Positions 17,650 to 26,434 of a stretch of DNA of 64,000 nt are shown piece by piece (within the stretch, counting starts at the first letter, position 1; every line of letters begins with the position of its first letter). The DNA comes from an uncultured Roseibium sp. (GTDB lineage: Bacteria > Pseudomonadota > Alphaproteobacteria > Rhizobiales > Stappiaceae), in contig NZ_CANLVF010000001.1 of the NCBI RefSeq assembly GCF_947494555.1, forward strand, positions 1,054,001-1,118,000, given 5' to 3'. A program made the translations under genes and the position numbers. The notes below the pieces were generated by a model. It saw only the letters and a list, made by a program, of their open reading frames with translations. It did not search any database and had not been told where the DNA came from.

Positions 17650-18067
17650 CGAGCAGCCGCTGCAAGGTCATATCGGGGACACCAGCGCCAAGGCGGTTTC
17701 CGGTCCGTTGGATGTCCAGCCAGGGCTCGCCTCTAAAGGCAGTCTGGTAGGCGTCGGCAACACCTTTACGATAGACCTGCGGAAGAAAGCTCGTCGCTGG
17801 CTTGGGCGCATCAGGGTCGAGCGCGTGCGGGAAGAAGCGCCGAAACGTCGTCTGGTTTCCGGCGAAGGTGATTTTGGGAACATCACCCTGTTTGGCGGAT
17901 GGAAGGGTCAAAAGCAGCCAGGGGCTCAACTTGGTCATCCGGCTGTCCCGGATCATGACGCCGCGATTTTCCATCCAGGTATTCAGTAGAAACTGCGCCC
18001 GCTCACCGGCAAGTCCATTTTCGACGTGCGAGAGCGGAAGCGGTTCAACAAAGGTATTGTTGCTCAT
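17462..18067 (-). CDS. PAS-like domain protein of unknown function
   Basis: The 201-residue product starts MSNNTFVEP. Residues about 35-165 follow the pattern of alphaproteobacterial PAS_5-like proteins: an initial SPWLLLTLP segment, a hydrophobic core with FRRFFPHALDPDAP, an aromatic/glycine-rich middle (YQTAFRGEPWL) and a last strand, LVRFETRSGIVRIFCLMELL. The basic C-terminal tail of about 45 residues is probably unstructured and lies antisense to the acyltransferase-like gene. The start overlaps the preceding 87-codon gene by 23 bp, and an XRE regulator gene lies upstream, suggesting a three-gene operon. Its function is unknown; a signalling role is inference. Confidence 0.6.
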   Translation of the reverse strand: MSNNTFVEPLPLSHVENGLAGERAQFLLNTWMENRGVMIRDSRMTKLSPWLLLTLPSAKQGDVPKITFAGNQTTFRRFFPHALDPDAPKPATSFLPQVYRKGVADAYQTAFRGEPWLDIQRTGNRLGAGVPDMTLQRLLVRFETRSGIVRIFCLMELLEIHERRDLSDHTRHPLYSRQKSDWHPAYQAAALPNSGHGANIW

Positions 18068-18308
18068 CGATCTGTCCGAAGGGTCCCGGGTTCGGCTGAA
18101 AACCACGTTGGATTGCTTCTGCGAAAATGTCGCTTCTTGCCTCAACGGCAAGTTCTGCGCGTTCCGCGTCCGTCAAAAGACTGGTTTGATCGTGGTTAAA
18201 CATGTTGAAACAGTGAAAGTCCAACAGATAGAGACAGTCGTATCTGGCGGCAATTTCAAATAGCTCCAGAAACTCAAGTTGTTCTTTTGTAAAGTCCTGC
18301 ACACTCAT
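18045..18308 (-). CDS. Small acidic hypothetical protein in XRE operon
   Basis: This 87-residue acidic protein has a regular helical character (MSVQDFTKEQLEFLELFEI) and an aromatic-rich middle (CLYLLDFHCFNMFNHD). No family is recognised. It lies 20 bp after the XRE regulator gene and overlaps the next gene by 23 bp, which supports coding. The ribosome-binding site is weak (GGTAAAAAATC before ATG), and direct repeats GTAAAC/GTAAAC lie just upstream. Confidence 0.5.
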   Translation of the reverse strand: MSVQDFTKEQLEFLELFEIAARYDCLYLLDFHCFNMFNHDQTSLLTDAERAELAVEARSDIFAEAIQRGFQPNPGPFGQIDEQQYLC

Positions 18309-18328
18309 GATTTTTTACCGTTTACAGT

Positions 18329-18715
18329 TTACTTTTTCAGTTTGACGAGGGCCTCGTATACGAAAAAAACGCTTTCCAGAATTTCAAACTGGTTCATGCG
18401 TTGGTGTGCCGGTTTCCTGTCGTTCTGTTCGACGACACTCTCGAGAGCTTTCAGGTAAAGCTCCTTGTCCAGACACTGCCGGTCCCGGCTCGGTTCCTGG
18501 GGAATTTCGCCAGGCAGCGGGGCTTTCAGTTCCCGCGATAGAAGCAGCATGTGTTCCGCGCTCAGCGCCTGTTTTCCCTTACGAATACGGGAAACGGACG
18601 CAGGGGTCAGACACAAGAGATCTGCGACCTCTGTATTCTTTTTACCGCTCGCTTCGATGGCTTTGTTCGCCCAGGTTGTGACGTCGAAGTCAATTTCACC
18701 CACAGGTGATTCCAT
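18329..18715 (-). CDS. XRE family transcriptional regulator
   Basis: Residues about 15-70 form a Cro/CI-type helix-turn-helix (TEVADLLCLTPASVSRIRKG), followed by about 55 helical residues that may dimerise. Length is 128 residues. AGGA precedes the ATG by eight bases. Three alternating GTTAC/GTAAC half-sites cover the start codon and the 26 bp upstream, so the gene probably represses itself and the two genes behind it. Confidence 0.8.
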   Translation of the reverse strand: MESPVGEIDFDVTTWANKAIEASGKKNTEVADLLCLTPASVSRIRKGKQALSAEHMLLLSRELKAPLPGEIPQEPSRDRQCLDKELYLKALESVVEQNDRKPAHQRMNQFEILESVFFVYEALVKLKK

Positions 18716-18741
18716 GTTACGCGTCCTGTAACAAAGGTTAC
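18715..18741. promoter_or_regulatory. GTTAC/GTAAC operator cluster at XRE gene
   Basis: TGTTAC (18715-18720), GTAAC (18728-18732) and GTTAC (18737-18741) form two overlapping palindromes (spacers 7 and 4) over the XRE start codon. The arrangement suits cooperative autorepression. Confidence 0.6.
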
Positions 18742-19081
18742 TAAATTATGAATGACAATTACGCGATGCGGCATATTTTTGCAACCTGAGAGTCGACGCC
18801 TCAAGCCTCGCTGCCGCACCTTTCTGTGAAGTTCCTTAACGCCGGAAATCACCTTCTTCCTGCCAGGACAACATGCCTTCAGAGCGAAGACTTCGGTGCG
18901 GCAGCGGTCGAAACAGAACTGGTGGCGGCTCACAAACGCCCTTTTCAGTGAAGCCCAATTCTTCTTGACGCGGCGTGTTGCTGTGCGAAGGTAACCGCGT
19001 GCGGGTCGATAAGCACAGATGCGTCACAGCCTGTTATTCGAACCGCCGGCCTGCTTTGTTCAACTATCGCAACAGGAAGCT
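18742..19081. other. Intergenic region, divergent promoters
   Basis: These 340 bp separate the divergent XRE and dioxygenase genes. Apart from the operator cluster at its left edge I see no gene, repeat or clear hairpin; it must hold the dioxygenase promoter. A reading frame open from 19019 joins the dioxygenase frame but lacks coding character before 19082. Confidence 0.5.
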
Positions 19082-20062
19082 ATGCCAAGCGATATTCCCG
19101 TCATCGATCTGAAACCGCTTCTTGACGATGCTTCCGGCGGACTGCAAACGGTCGCAGACGAGATCGGCAGAGCCGCTCGCGATATTGGCTTTTTCTACGT
19201 GAAGAACCACGGAGTTGAAGCCTCACTGATTGAGGCTGCATTTTCGGCGTCGCATGCGCTCTTTGCGCTGCCACTTGATCAAAAAATGCAGCTGACGAAA
19301 GACTTTTTCAAAACCAACCGCGGGTATGTTCCGCATGAGGGAGAGAATCTCGACCCGAACACGCCACCGGATCTGAAGGAGGCGTTCAACATTGGTTTGG
19401 ATCTGGCGGCAGACGATCCGAGCATCATCGCGAACGATCCGTTTCGGGCTCTCAATCAATGGCCGGATATTCCGCACTGGAAAGAAACGCTTCTTTCCTA
19501 TTTTGATGCGGTTTGGGCGCTCGGGCGCGAAATGCACCGCGCGATCGCTGTGGATCTTGGAGCCGACGCCACCTTCTTTGAAGACAAGCTGGACGCACCG
19601 ATGGCGACCCTCAGGCTCCTGCACTATCCACCGCACCCGGAGACAGCGGGTGAGGGGCAGATCGGCGCCGGCGAGCACACCGACTATGGAAACATCACGC
19701 TTTTGCTCCCGGATGCCGTTGGTGGTCTTGAAGTGCGCAGGCGCGACGGCGTCTGGTTGAAAGCACCGACAATCGACGGCACATTCATTTGCAATATTGG
19801 CGACTGCCTGATGCGCTGGTCGAACGACATCTATGTGTCGACACCTCACCGTGTCGTCAACAAGGGCGGATCGGAACGGTATTCGATCGCCTTTTTCCTC
19901 GATCCGAACCCGGAGGCAGACGTTTCCTGTCTGCCCGGGTGCATGTCGGAGACAAGGCCTGCGAAATATCCCGCAATCTCGGGCGCCGACTATTTGCGTG
20001 CCAGGCTCGACGCAACCTATGAGCACGTGACGCCGGGCGCGGGCGCACGAGGCGAAGCCTGA
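19082..20062 (+). CDS. 2-oxoglutarate/Fe(II)-dependent dioxygenase (isopenicillin N synthase-like)
   Basis: This is a cytosolic oxygenase of the DIOX_N plus 2OG-FeII_Oxy architecture. The N-terminus has IPVIDLKPL and the typical DIGFFYVKNHGV. The iron triad appears as GEHTDYGNITLL (H and D) and STPHRVVN (H), and the 2-oxoglutarate-binding arginine is in RYSIAFF. The ATG at 19082 has AGGAAG four bases upstream; length 326 residues is normal. It stands alone between divergent XRE and envelope genes, so its substrate cannot be inferred. Confidence 0.88.
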   Translation: MPSDIPVIDLKPLLDDASGGLQTVADEIGRAARDIGFFYVKNHGVEASLIEAAFSASHALFALPLDQKMQLTKDFFKTNRGYVPHEGENLDPNTPPDLKEAFNIGLDLAADDPSIIANDPFRALNQWPDIPHWKETLLSYFDAVWALGREMHRAIAVDLGADATFFEDKLDAPMATLRLLHYPPHPETAGEGQIGAGEHTDYGNITLLLPDAVGGLEVRRRDGVWLKAPTIDGTFICNIGDCLMRWSNDIYVSTPHRVVNKGGSERYSIAFFLDPNPEADVSCLPGCMSETRPAKYPAISGADYLRARLDATYEHVTPGAGARGEA

Positions 20063-20148
20063 GCTTACATCCACAAGGCAATTCCTGACGTAAAAACCCA
20101 GATAGACGGCCTCCAGCGAGAAAACCTAATGAGGAAGGCGATCAGATC

Positions 20149-21783
20149 ATGAATGTGGACAGGGTATTGCGTTGTCTTCCAAGGCTTTGGATCGTGGCCT
20201 TCGCAGCTCTTTTGGCCACTGCGGTGCCTGCGCGGGCGAACGATGTTCTTGAAAATGTGCGCTGGCTGTTGTCGAAACCTGAAAGACTGCCGCTGATCGT
20301 TGAAAAACGACGTCAGGAAATCTCTCAGTTTTACAGTTCAGAACAGGGGCAGGTGCTCTGGTTGGACGAACCGCGCAGTCTGGAACTGGTGCAGAGTATG
20401 GAGGCGGCGCAGCGCGAAGGACTGCGGCCCGAGGATTATCCACCCGCAGTTCTGCAAGACGCGGTTGCCGCGCTCAACAGCACTTCGTCGCCGTCGGACA
20501 TCGCCTGGGTCGAGCTTTTGTACACGGGACATTTTCTCGATTTTGCCCACGATCTCAGGGCGGGGCGCGTGTCTCCAAGGGTCCTCTATCCGGATGCCTA
20601 TATGCCGTCGAATTCAATCGACGCCGTTGATGCTCTGTCGCGGCTGGTGTCTTCCGGGGGGCTTGAAGCCTTCATTGACGTGTGGCAACCGCAGGACGAC
20701 ACCTACAGGCGTTTGAAAGGGCATTTGCAACATCTTCAATCCGTTCGGCAAAATGGTGGCTTTAGCTACGTGGAACCGGGAGAGCCCCTCGAAGCCGGGA
20801 CCAGTGATCCGCGCGTGCCGATCCTTCGTCAGCGCCTTTTTGAAGATGGTCTTCTCAGCAAAGCATCCGACGATCCTGTGTTCGACAAGCGTCTGGCATT
20901 TGCCGTCGGCCAAGCCCGCTTGCAGTACGGTTTGGAAATATCGGGTGAAATTTCGCCAGAACTGATCAGGGCACTCAATATCCCGATCGATCGGCGGATC
21001 GAGCAACTGACCAACGCCATGGAGCGGATACGCTGGCTGCCAAACGAATATGCGCGTTTGCAACTCTTCATCAACAAGGGTGAGAACAGCTACGTCTTTC
21101 TGGAAAACGGACGCGTTGTGCGGGAAGGCGAGGCCTTTCCGAATTGCCCGGACCGGAACCATACGACACTGGCAACGACCATCGAAGCCGTTACCTTTCA
21201 TCCGACATGGCAGGTGCCCTGGGAGTTTTTCGGCAAGGAACTGTTGCCGCGTCTCAGAAAGGATCCGGAACAGGTGGAGGCAGCCGGCTACTACCTGAAA
21301 CGAAGCGGTGCCGACGTCCCTCTTGATGCGCTTCCCTGGAAGGAAGCCAGCCTGCGTGACATTGAGCGTGCCAGCAACCGGGAGCAGTATGCCCTCTATC
21401 TGCCGGCTTCCATCGAAAATCCTCTCGGGCAATATGCCTACCGGCTTCGACAGGAACAAAGACTGCAGCTTTTCGATCTCGCCGCCGCGCCGGACGAGGG
21501 TCTTTTCTGCAATCCCTATCTGCCGAAAACCGCGTTCGGGATCGTCAACGGCATAGAAATTCTCGACCAGATCATCGAGCCGCGCGTTCTGCCTGTCGAT
21601 GGAATAGCGGACCGGATTTCCAGGCAGGACACGGTGACCTTTCCTGCGCGTGGCGGTCTCATGGCCGTTGTGTCGCACCAGTCGGTATGGGTGCAGAGGC
21701 AAGGCCTGATCCGTTTCGGCAACGACCCTTATCTGGAGGATGCGCGCCTGACGGCAGCACTGTCCGGGCGTCCGAAACCTTAG
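20149..21783 (+). CDS. L,D-transpeptidase-like periplasmic protein lacking the catalytic motif
   Basis: The 544-residue protein has an N-terminal signal/anchor (about residues 10-30), then the scaffold domain found in YcbB-type L,D-transpeptidases (LELVQSMEAAQREGLRPEDY), a peptidoglycan-binding-like helix region (DPRVPILRQRLFEDGL) and the start of a YkuD-type domain (WQVPWEFFGKELLPRLRKDP). The HXXXXXSHGC(I/V)R motif expected near residues 430-455 is missing; that stretch reads YALYLPASIENPLG and then GLFCNPYLP, without a Ser-His-Gly-Cys-Arg. The C-terminal segment typical of the family is kept. It is therefore probably a non-catalytic peptidoglycan-binding paralogue, not a truncated gene, since the frame is open throughout. 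Confidence 0.75.
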   Translation: MNVDRVLRCLPRLWIVAFAALLATAVPARANDVLENVRWLLSKPERLPLIVEKRRQEISQFYSSEQGQVLWLDEPRSLELVQSMEAAQREGLRPEDYPPAVLQDAVAALNSTSSPSDIAWVELLYTGHFLDFAHDLRAGRVSPRVLYPDAYMPSNSIDAVDALSRLVSSGGLEAFIDVWQPQDDTYRRLKGHLQHLQSVRQNGGFSYVEPGEPLEAGTSDPRVPILRQRLFEDGLLSKASDDPVFDKRLAFAVGQARLQYGLEISGEISPELIRALNIPIDRRIEQLTNAMERIRWLPNEYARLQLFINKGENSYVFLENGRVVREGEAFPNCPDRNHTTLATTIEAVTFHPTWQVPWEFFGKELLPRLRKDPEQVEAAGYYLKRSGADVPLDALPWKEASLRDIERASNREQYALYLPASIENPLGQYAYRLRQEQRLQLFDLAAAPDEGLFCNPYLPKTAFGIVNGIEILDQIIEPRVLPVDGIADRISRQDTVTFPARGGLMAVVSHQSVWVQRQGLIRFGNDPYLEDARLTAALSGRPKP

Positions 21784-21889
21784 TTGGCATTCCCCAGCTT
21801 CGCTGCAACTTTCTGCTGCCCCGTGCTTGAACCGGGCTACATCCCGCAATTGCCTTTTGGGGGCTCGGGACAGGGCAGAGGAGAATTCT

Positions 21890-23578
21890 CTAAAGCAGCA
21901 TGATCATCGTGCCGGCGAGGGTCAAAAGGACATTCGCCAGCGCATAAGTACCTGCATATCCGAGCGCGGGAACCGTGCTCTTGGCTGCTTGCTGTACAAT
22001 GCCGAGGGCAGGCGTGCTCGTCATGGCGCCGGTAAGTGCTCCGAGCAGAAGCGCGGGATTCATGCCGAGGGCCAAACGCCCGAACACATAACCGCACAAA
22101 AGCGGCAGACAGGTTACGACCACGCCTGAAAGGAAGAGAACAGGTCCGACAGATCCAAGCGCCGAGGCGATGCCGCCTCCCGCATTCAGACCAACGCCGA
22201 CCATGAAGAGCAGCAGTCCGAGTTCCATCAAAATGAAGCGGGCCGCCGCCGGCATGCGGCCGAACGTTGGGCGGTTCGCGCGCAGGAAGCCGACGCAGAT
22301 ACCCGCAACGAGCAGGCCTCCGGCGGTTCCGATACCGACGTTTATGTCCCCGACCTTCACCGTTATCTGACCGAGTATCAGGCCGAAGACGATGCCGGCG
22401 GCGAAGGTTAGAAGGTCCGTTTCAACCGCTTTTCGGTCTTCAGCTCCGATCTCTGCGATAGCGCGATCAAGAGCGCGTCTTTCGCCGGTCAGGATCATCA
22501 CGTCGCCACGTTGCACCACCGTTCCCTGGGCAAGCGGCAACTGGATTTGCGATCGCGTGATGCGGATCAGATAACAGCCGTGCCGCTCGTAGATGCCAAG
22601 CTGCTCGAGCGAGTGGCCCACGGCACTTGGGTTGGTCACAACGACTTCCGCGACATCGACAACCGCGTCGATCAGGTCCCGATCCAGAACTTCGGCGCCG
22701 AGGTTGTAAAGATCGCGTGCCTTGGCATGTTCTTCCGGCGTTGCGAAAACGGCAACCTTGTCACCCACTTCGATCACGGTGTTCGGGTCCGGATCAATGA
22801 GTTCGACGCCACGTTTCAGACGATAAAGTGACCTGACACTGATATCTTTTGCGGTTCTGGCAACCAATGCCTGAGCAATTGTAAGCCCATGAAGGTCCGG
22901 ATCGGTGATTTCATAGGCACGCAGGATCGGCCGTTCGACCTTCTCGTCCACATTTTCCGCCTTGAAACCGCGCTCGCTGGCAAACGTTTCCGCTGCCGCG
23001 GCGAGATCTACGCGCAGGAAACTCGGCAACAGTTTGACGATGAGGAGAAGACCAACTGTTCCGAAAATGTAAGTTATCGCGTAAGCGACACTGATATTCT
23101 CGATAAGCGTGCTCGCGGTTTCACCCCCTGGTGAAGACACCAGACCGGATGAGACCGCATTTTGCGCACCGACCAGCGTTGGCGTGCTGGTCAGGCTGCC
23201 GGCCATCAAACCCGCCGAGAAGGCATTGGAAAGGCGGGTGACCCAGGCAATACCGAGCACGAGCAGAAACGAGCCTCCGGCCATAAATATTGTCAGGACC
23301 AGGTATTTCGGACCGTCCTGACGCAGCACATTCAGGATTTGCGGTCCTGCCTGCCAGCCGACCGAATAGATGAACAGCGTAAAACCGATCGACTGCACAA
23401 TCGGATCGATCTTGTAACCGTAGTGTCCGAACAGGAGCGCGCAAAGCAGGACACCGCCAGTGACCCCGATTTCAAACCTGGCGACCCGGATGTTTCCGAT
23501 AAGGTAGCCGATCGCGATGATCGTGAAGATCACGAGCACGGAATCCTGGTGAAAGATCTGCGAGAAATCGATGGTCAT
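21890..23578 (-). CDS. AspT/YidE-type transporter with two TrkA-C domains
   Basis: This is an inner-membrane transporter of the aspartate:alanine exchanger family. It has a first hydrophobic half (about residues 10-175), two cytosolic RCK/TrkA-C domains (RAYEITDPDLHGLT and VVVTNPSAVGHSLEQLGIY mark their starts) and a second membrane half (about 380-562), the duplicated architecture of the family. I chose ATG at 23578 (MTIDFSQIFHQDS); the frame is open 30 codons further but that part is basic and unlike the family. Substrates of this family include amino acids and dicarboxylates; none is indicated here. Confidence 0.85.
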   Translation of the reverse strand: MTIDFSQIFHQDSVLVIFTIIAIGYLIGNIRVARFEIGVTGGVLLCALLFGHYGYKIDPIVQSIGFTLFIYSVGWQAGPQILNVLRQDGPKYLVLTIFMAGGSFLLVLGIAWVTRLSNAFSAGLMAGSLTSTPTLVGAQNAVSSGLVSSPGGETASTLIENISVAYAITYIFGTVGLLLIVKLLPSFLRVDLAAAAETFASERGFKAENVDEKVERPILRAYEITDPDLHGLTIAQALVARTAKDISVRSLYRLKRGVELIDPDPNTVIEVGDKVAVFATPEEHAKARDLYNLGAEVLDRDLIDAVVDVAEVVVTNPSAVGHSLEQLGIYERHGCYLIRITRSQIQLPLAQGTVVQRGDVMILTGERRALDRAIAEIGAEDRKAVETDLLTFAAGIVFGLILGQITVKVGDINVGIGTAGGLLVAGICVGFLRANRPTFGRMPAAARFILMELGLLLFMVGVGLNAGGGIASALGSVGPVLFLSGVVVTCLPLLCGYVFGRLALGMNPALLLGALTGAMTSTPALGIVQQAAKSTVPALGYAGTYALANVLLTLAGTMIMLL

Positions 23579-23740
23579 GCACGGTGTCTTGTTTTGCCCC
23601 GGGCAGACCGCCCGAGATTTGGCCTTATCACGAAACCGTCGAAAACGGAGGGTTGAAAATCGAGACACCTCCTGCGCGCCTGTTGCGTCAAAATAATGGC
23701 GAGGCGAGTGGTTCCGGGCAGCTTGAGACTGTCGTGCAAA

Positions 23741-23774
23741 ACAAAAGACCGGTTCCGACAGTGCAGAACCGGTC
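23741..23774 (-). terminator. Rho-independent terminator of the metallo-hydrolase gene
   Basis: On the minus strand a perfect 9-bp stem (GACCGGTTC, 10-base loop) is followed by TTTTGTTTT, 28 bp after the stop of the metallo-beta-lactamase-fold gene. Confidence 0.8.
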
Positions 23775-23801
23775 CATTGAACGCAGGCGATTTCGGGAGA
23801 T

Positions 23802-24860
23802 TCAGTTCGCCTGGGTCAAAGTCACAGAGGCAAGGTCGCTTCCGACAACCGTCTCGCCTTCAAAGCCGCTCTCAGTTACGGCCGAGCGGTAATCAGCCTC
23901 CGTCAGTGCGCCATTCGGCAGCTTGTAAGGGCCCTGTCGTGGGGCTCCGACGGGCGGGATCAGATGCGTCAGCATCAGGTGCTTTACACCAGCCCGCTTG
24001 GCGAGATGCCCAAGGTCCGTCGCATTGCTTTGCCGGAAGTAGATCGGTGGCGGAAAGCCTGTGCCACCATCCGGTCCCATGACAGGATGAATTGTCGAGT
24101 GAACGACAATGTCCGCGCCATTCGCCAGCTTCTCGACCTGGTTTGACGTGGACGTTTCACGCGGTGGCTTGCGAATATCGTTGCCTGCATCGCCGCCGAC
24201 AACGACGCTTCCGGCAGGCGTATCGACCCGGTAAGACGCGTGTCCTGCAATATGGGTAGAGCGGATTGCGCTGACCTTCACGTCTCCCTTTGACCAGACT
24301 TCTTTCGGTTCTTCCTCGGGCGCAAAATCCTTTACGGCAATCAGTTCCGCCGGGCCGCCGGGGAGCCGTTTCTTGTTTTCGGCAAGCCGCTGCGCGATTT
24401 CGCCTGATTGGATCAACGGATCGCCGATATGTCTGGCGAAGCGGGCGCAGCTCAGGGCAAAGCCGAGCGGTGACTTGGTCTCTTCGCTACAGACCAGATC
24501 GACCTTGGGACCTTGCGAGTTGAAGTGCCAGCGCAGTTGCATCATGTCTGCAAACCCTTCGGTGTGATCCGAATGCAGATGTGTCAGAAAAACAGCGTCG
24601 ATTCGGCCCACGGGCACGCCGGCTTCGCTCAGACGTTGGGTTGTGCCGCGGCCGGTGTCGAATTGCAGTCTCACGTCATTGCATTTGTTTTCGACCGTAC
24701 CGTACTGCACAAGCGTGCCGGCCCCGGCCTGACCCTTGAAGACCGGCGGTCCGCCCTGTGTACCCGTCAAGGTAACCTTCAGACATGTGTCTGCCATAGC
24801 GCCAACAGGTGCAAACAGTGCCGCGCCGGCCAGAACAACTCCCAACAGCATCCGTGACAT
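23802..24860 (-). CDS. Secreted metallo-beta-lactamase-fold hydrolase
   Basis: The product is exported (signal peptide about residues 1-23, cleavage after AMA) and has the dinuclear-metal motif THLHSDHT with ligands His94, His96, Asp98 and His99. Later ligands are probably STHIAGHASY, GGDAGND and MLTHLIPP. Its 352 residues fit the arylsulfatase/tRNase Z-like branch. The promoter carries the AAAATCGATATTATT element shared with the FAH operon and the GntR gene, placing it in the aromatic-degradation regulon. A periplasmic hydrolase could release an aromatic acid or phenol from an ester or sulfate before TRAP uptake; this is inference. Confidence 0.83.
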   Translation of the reverse strand: MSRMLLGVVLAGAALFAPVGAMADTCLKVTLTGTQGGPPVFKGQAGAGTLVQYGTVENKCNDVRLQFDTGRGTTQRLSEAGVPVGRIDAVFLTHLHSDHTEGFADMMQLRWHFNSQGPKVDLVCSEETKSPLGFALSCARFARHIGDPLIQSGEIAQRLAENKKRLPGGPAELIAVKDFAPEEEPKEVWSKGDVKVSAIRSTHIAGHASYRVDTPAGSVVVGGDAGNDIRKPPRETSTSNQVEKLANGADIVVHSTIHPVMGPDGGTGFPPPIYFRQSNATDLGHLAKRAGVKHLMLTHLIPPVGAPRQGPYKLPNGALTEADYRSAVTESGFEGETVVGSDLASVTLTQAN

Positions 24861-24894
24861 GATTTCCTCCCATCGATTTATATTGTTATATTAC

Positions 24895-24909
24895 AATAAT
24901 ATCGATTTT
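24895..24909 (-). promoter_or_regulatory. Putative GntR-regulon element upstream of metallo-hydrolase
   Basis: Read on the minus strand this is AAAATCGATATTATT, identical over 15 bases to the element at 26851 and 14/15 to that at 35066. It lies 35-49 bp upstream of the start codon, in a typical promoter position. A further ATCGAT lies at 24882-24887. Confidence 0.65.
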
Positions 24910-24973
24910 AGGAAATCATGCAAATTTTCATCGATGGATCGCGGGCGTCTGCTTGTTTGAGAGGGGTGGACGA

Positions 24974-26251
24974 TCAGGCGGTGGCCTGTTCGTTTTCCTG
25001 TTTCCTGAGATCCAGTTTCCTGGCGGCAGCATCCAGGTTTCGGATTTCGCCTGAAGAAGCGATTTCCTGGGTGGTTGCGAACCGTTCGTGGTTCTGGGCC
25101 ACCTTGTTGAGATCATAAAGGTAGTTCACCATCGCCCCGGCCGACTGGGCATACCCCTTCGGGGAAGTGTCCGCCTCGGCATGCACTGCGTGGATCATTG
25201 CCCCATTGCCGAGATGAAACCGCGCGACTGGGTCCAGCGGCAATCCATCCTGCCTTTTGGCGGACACCAGATAATGAGCGGCAAGCAACCTGATCTGTTT
25301 TGCATCGGCGCGCAGAAACGGAATGTCTTCCAGTTTGAGCCAGTTCATCAGGCCTGGAATGGGAGACAGGGTTACGAACGTCTTCAACCCCGGCAGTTCC
25401 GCAGCAAGGTCTGCTGCGACCTGTTTGATCAACGAATTGCCGAAGGATATGCCGGCAAGTCCCGCCTGGCAGTTTGAAATCGAATAAAACACGGCGGTTT
25501 TTGCAGTCTCTGCTGCAATCGCTTCACGGTCCTCTGTCAGAAGGCCCTGGATCGATCCCGGTACATCGCTTGTTAGCGCAACTTCGACAAAGATGAGCGG
25601 TTCGTCCGGCATTGTCGGGTGAAAGAATGCAAAGCACCTTCGGTCACCTGGGACGAGCCTGCTGCGCAGATCTTCCCAGCTGGCGATTTCATGGACGGAT
25701 TCATAGGCGATGATCTTTTCGAGGATGTGCGCCGGGCTTTCCCAGCTGATAGGGCGCAAAACAAGAAATCCGCGATTGAACCACGACATGAGCAGGTGCC
25801 GGAAATCCTGGTCCAGTGCCTGAAGTTTCGGATCGGTTTTGCCGAGCCGCAACAGATCGGCACGCATCTGCACCAGGGTCTCCGTTGCGCCCGGAATCTG
25901 GTTCAGCCTGCGGATCAGTTCCTGCCGCTGCGGTTCAACGGCGGCCATGAATGTGCGATAGGTCTGTTTGCTCGGCTCGGCTTCATAAGCTTCCAGTGCG
26001 GTGCGAACCTCTTCCGGGTCGATATTCATGTCACTGGCAAGGTGATGAAAGAAGCTCAGCTTTTCCTCGTCGCTCATGTCCATGTAGCGCTTCAGGATCT
26101 GATTGGCGGCCGACAGGCCCGTTACTTCGCCGGTTGCACCGACGAGCGCACCGATCAATTCCTCCATTGTGCGCGAGTCAGATTTATCGAACGCGGCCAT
26201 AAGGTACCGGCGCTCGAAAATAGTCGACAGCAGGTCACCGAGAATCGTCAT
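24974..26251 (-). CDS. Malonyl-CoA decarboxylase
   Basis: The enzyme converts malonyl-CoA to acetyl-CoA and CO2. The sequence has the family's two parts: an N-terminal helical domain (about residues 1-170, with MSDEEKLSFFHHLASDMNID) and a GCN5-like catalytic domain. Typical segments are CFAFFHPTMPDEPLIFVEVAL, TAVFYSISNCQAGLAGISFG, FVTLSPIPGLMNWL and DPVARFHLGNGA with the catalytic histidine. Length (425 residues) is normal for bacteria. GGAGAGAC precedes the ATG. It stands between members of the aromatic regulon on the same strand, with no own copy of the shared element; a malonyl product (from malonate or malonate semialdehyde) is a possible link. Confidence 0.92.
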   Translation of the reverse strand: MTILGDLLSTIFERRYLMAAFDKSDSRTMEELIGALVGATGEVTGLSAANQILKRYMDMSDEEKLSFFHHLASDMNIDPEEVRTALEAYEAEPSKQTYRTFMAAVEPQRQELIRRLNQIPGATETLVQMRADLLRLGKTDPKLQALDQDFRHLLMSWFNRGFLVLRPISWESPAHILEKIIAYESVHEIASWEDLRSRLVPGDRRCFAFFHPTMPDEPLIFVEVALTSDVPGSIQGLLTEDREAIAAETAKTAVFYSISNCQAGLAGISFGNSLIKQVAADLAAELPGLKTFVTLSPIPGLMNWLKLEDIPFLRADAKQIRLLAAHYLVSAKRQDGLPLDPVARFHLGNGAMIHAVHAEADTSPKGYAQSAGAMVNYLYDLNKVAQNHERFATTQEIASSGEIRNLDAAARKLDLRKQENEQATA

Positions 26252-26434
26252 AAGTCTCTCCAGGGCGCTGGTTTGCCGTCAAAGCGTTCCGGATGAATCG
26301 GCAGAAGCTTTGGCGCGCGTATCCGACGCGTTGTGCCTGTCATGCGCCCCACGCGTCGGCTTGAAATCATACGACAGCAGAGCGCTTCGCCCAATTGCCC
26401 TTATGGTGAATGCTGGCACTGCCACTTGAAACAC

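Noticed and set aside
20614..21849. Minus-strand open frame of 411 codons opposite the L,D-transpeptidase-like gene
   Set aside because: No recognisable domain; the plus-strand frame has signal peptide and family architecture.
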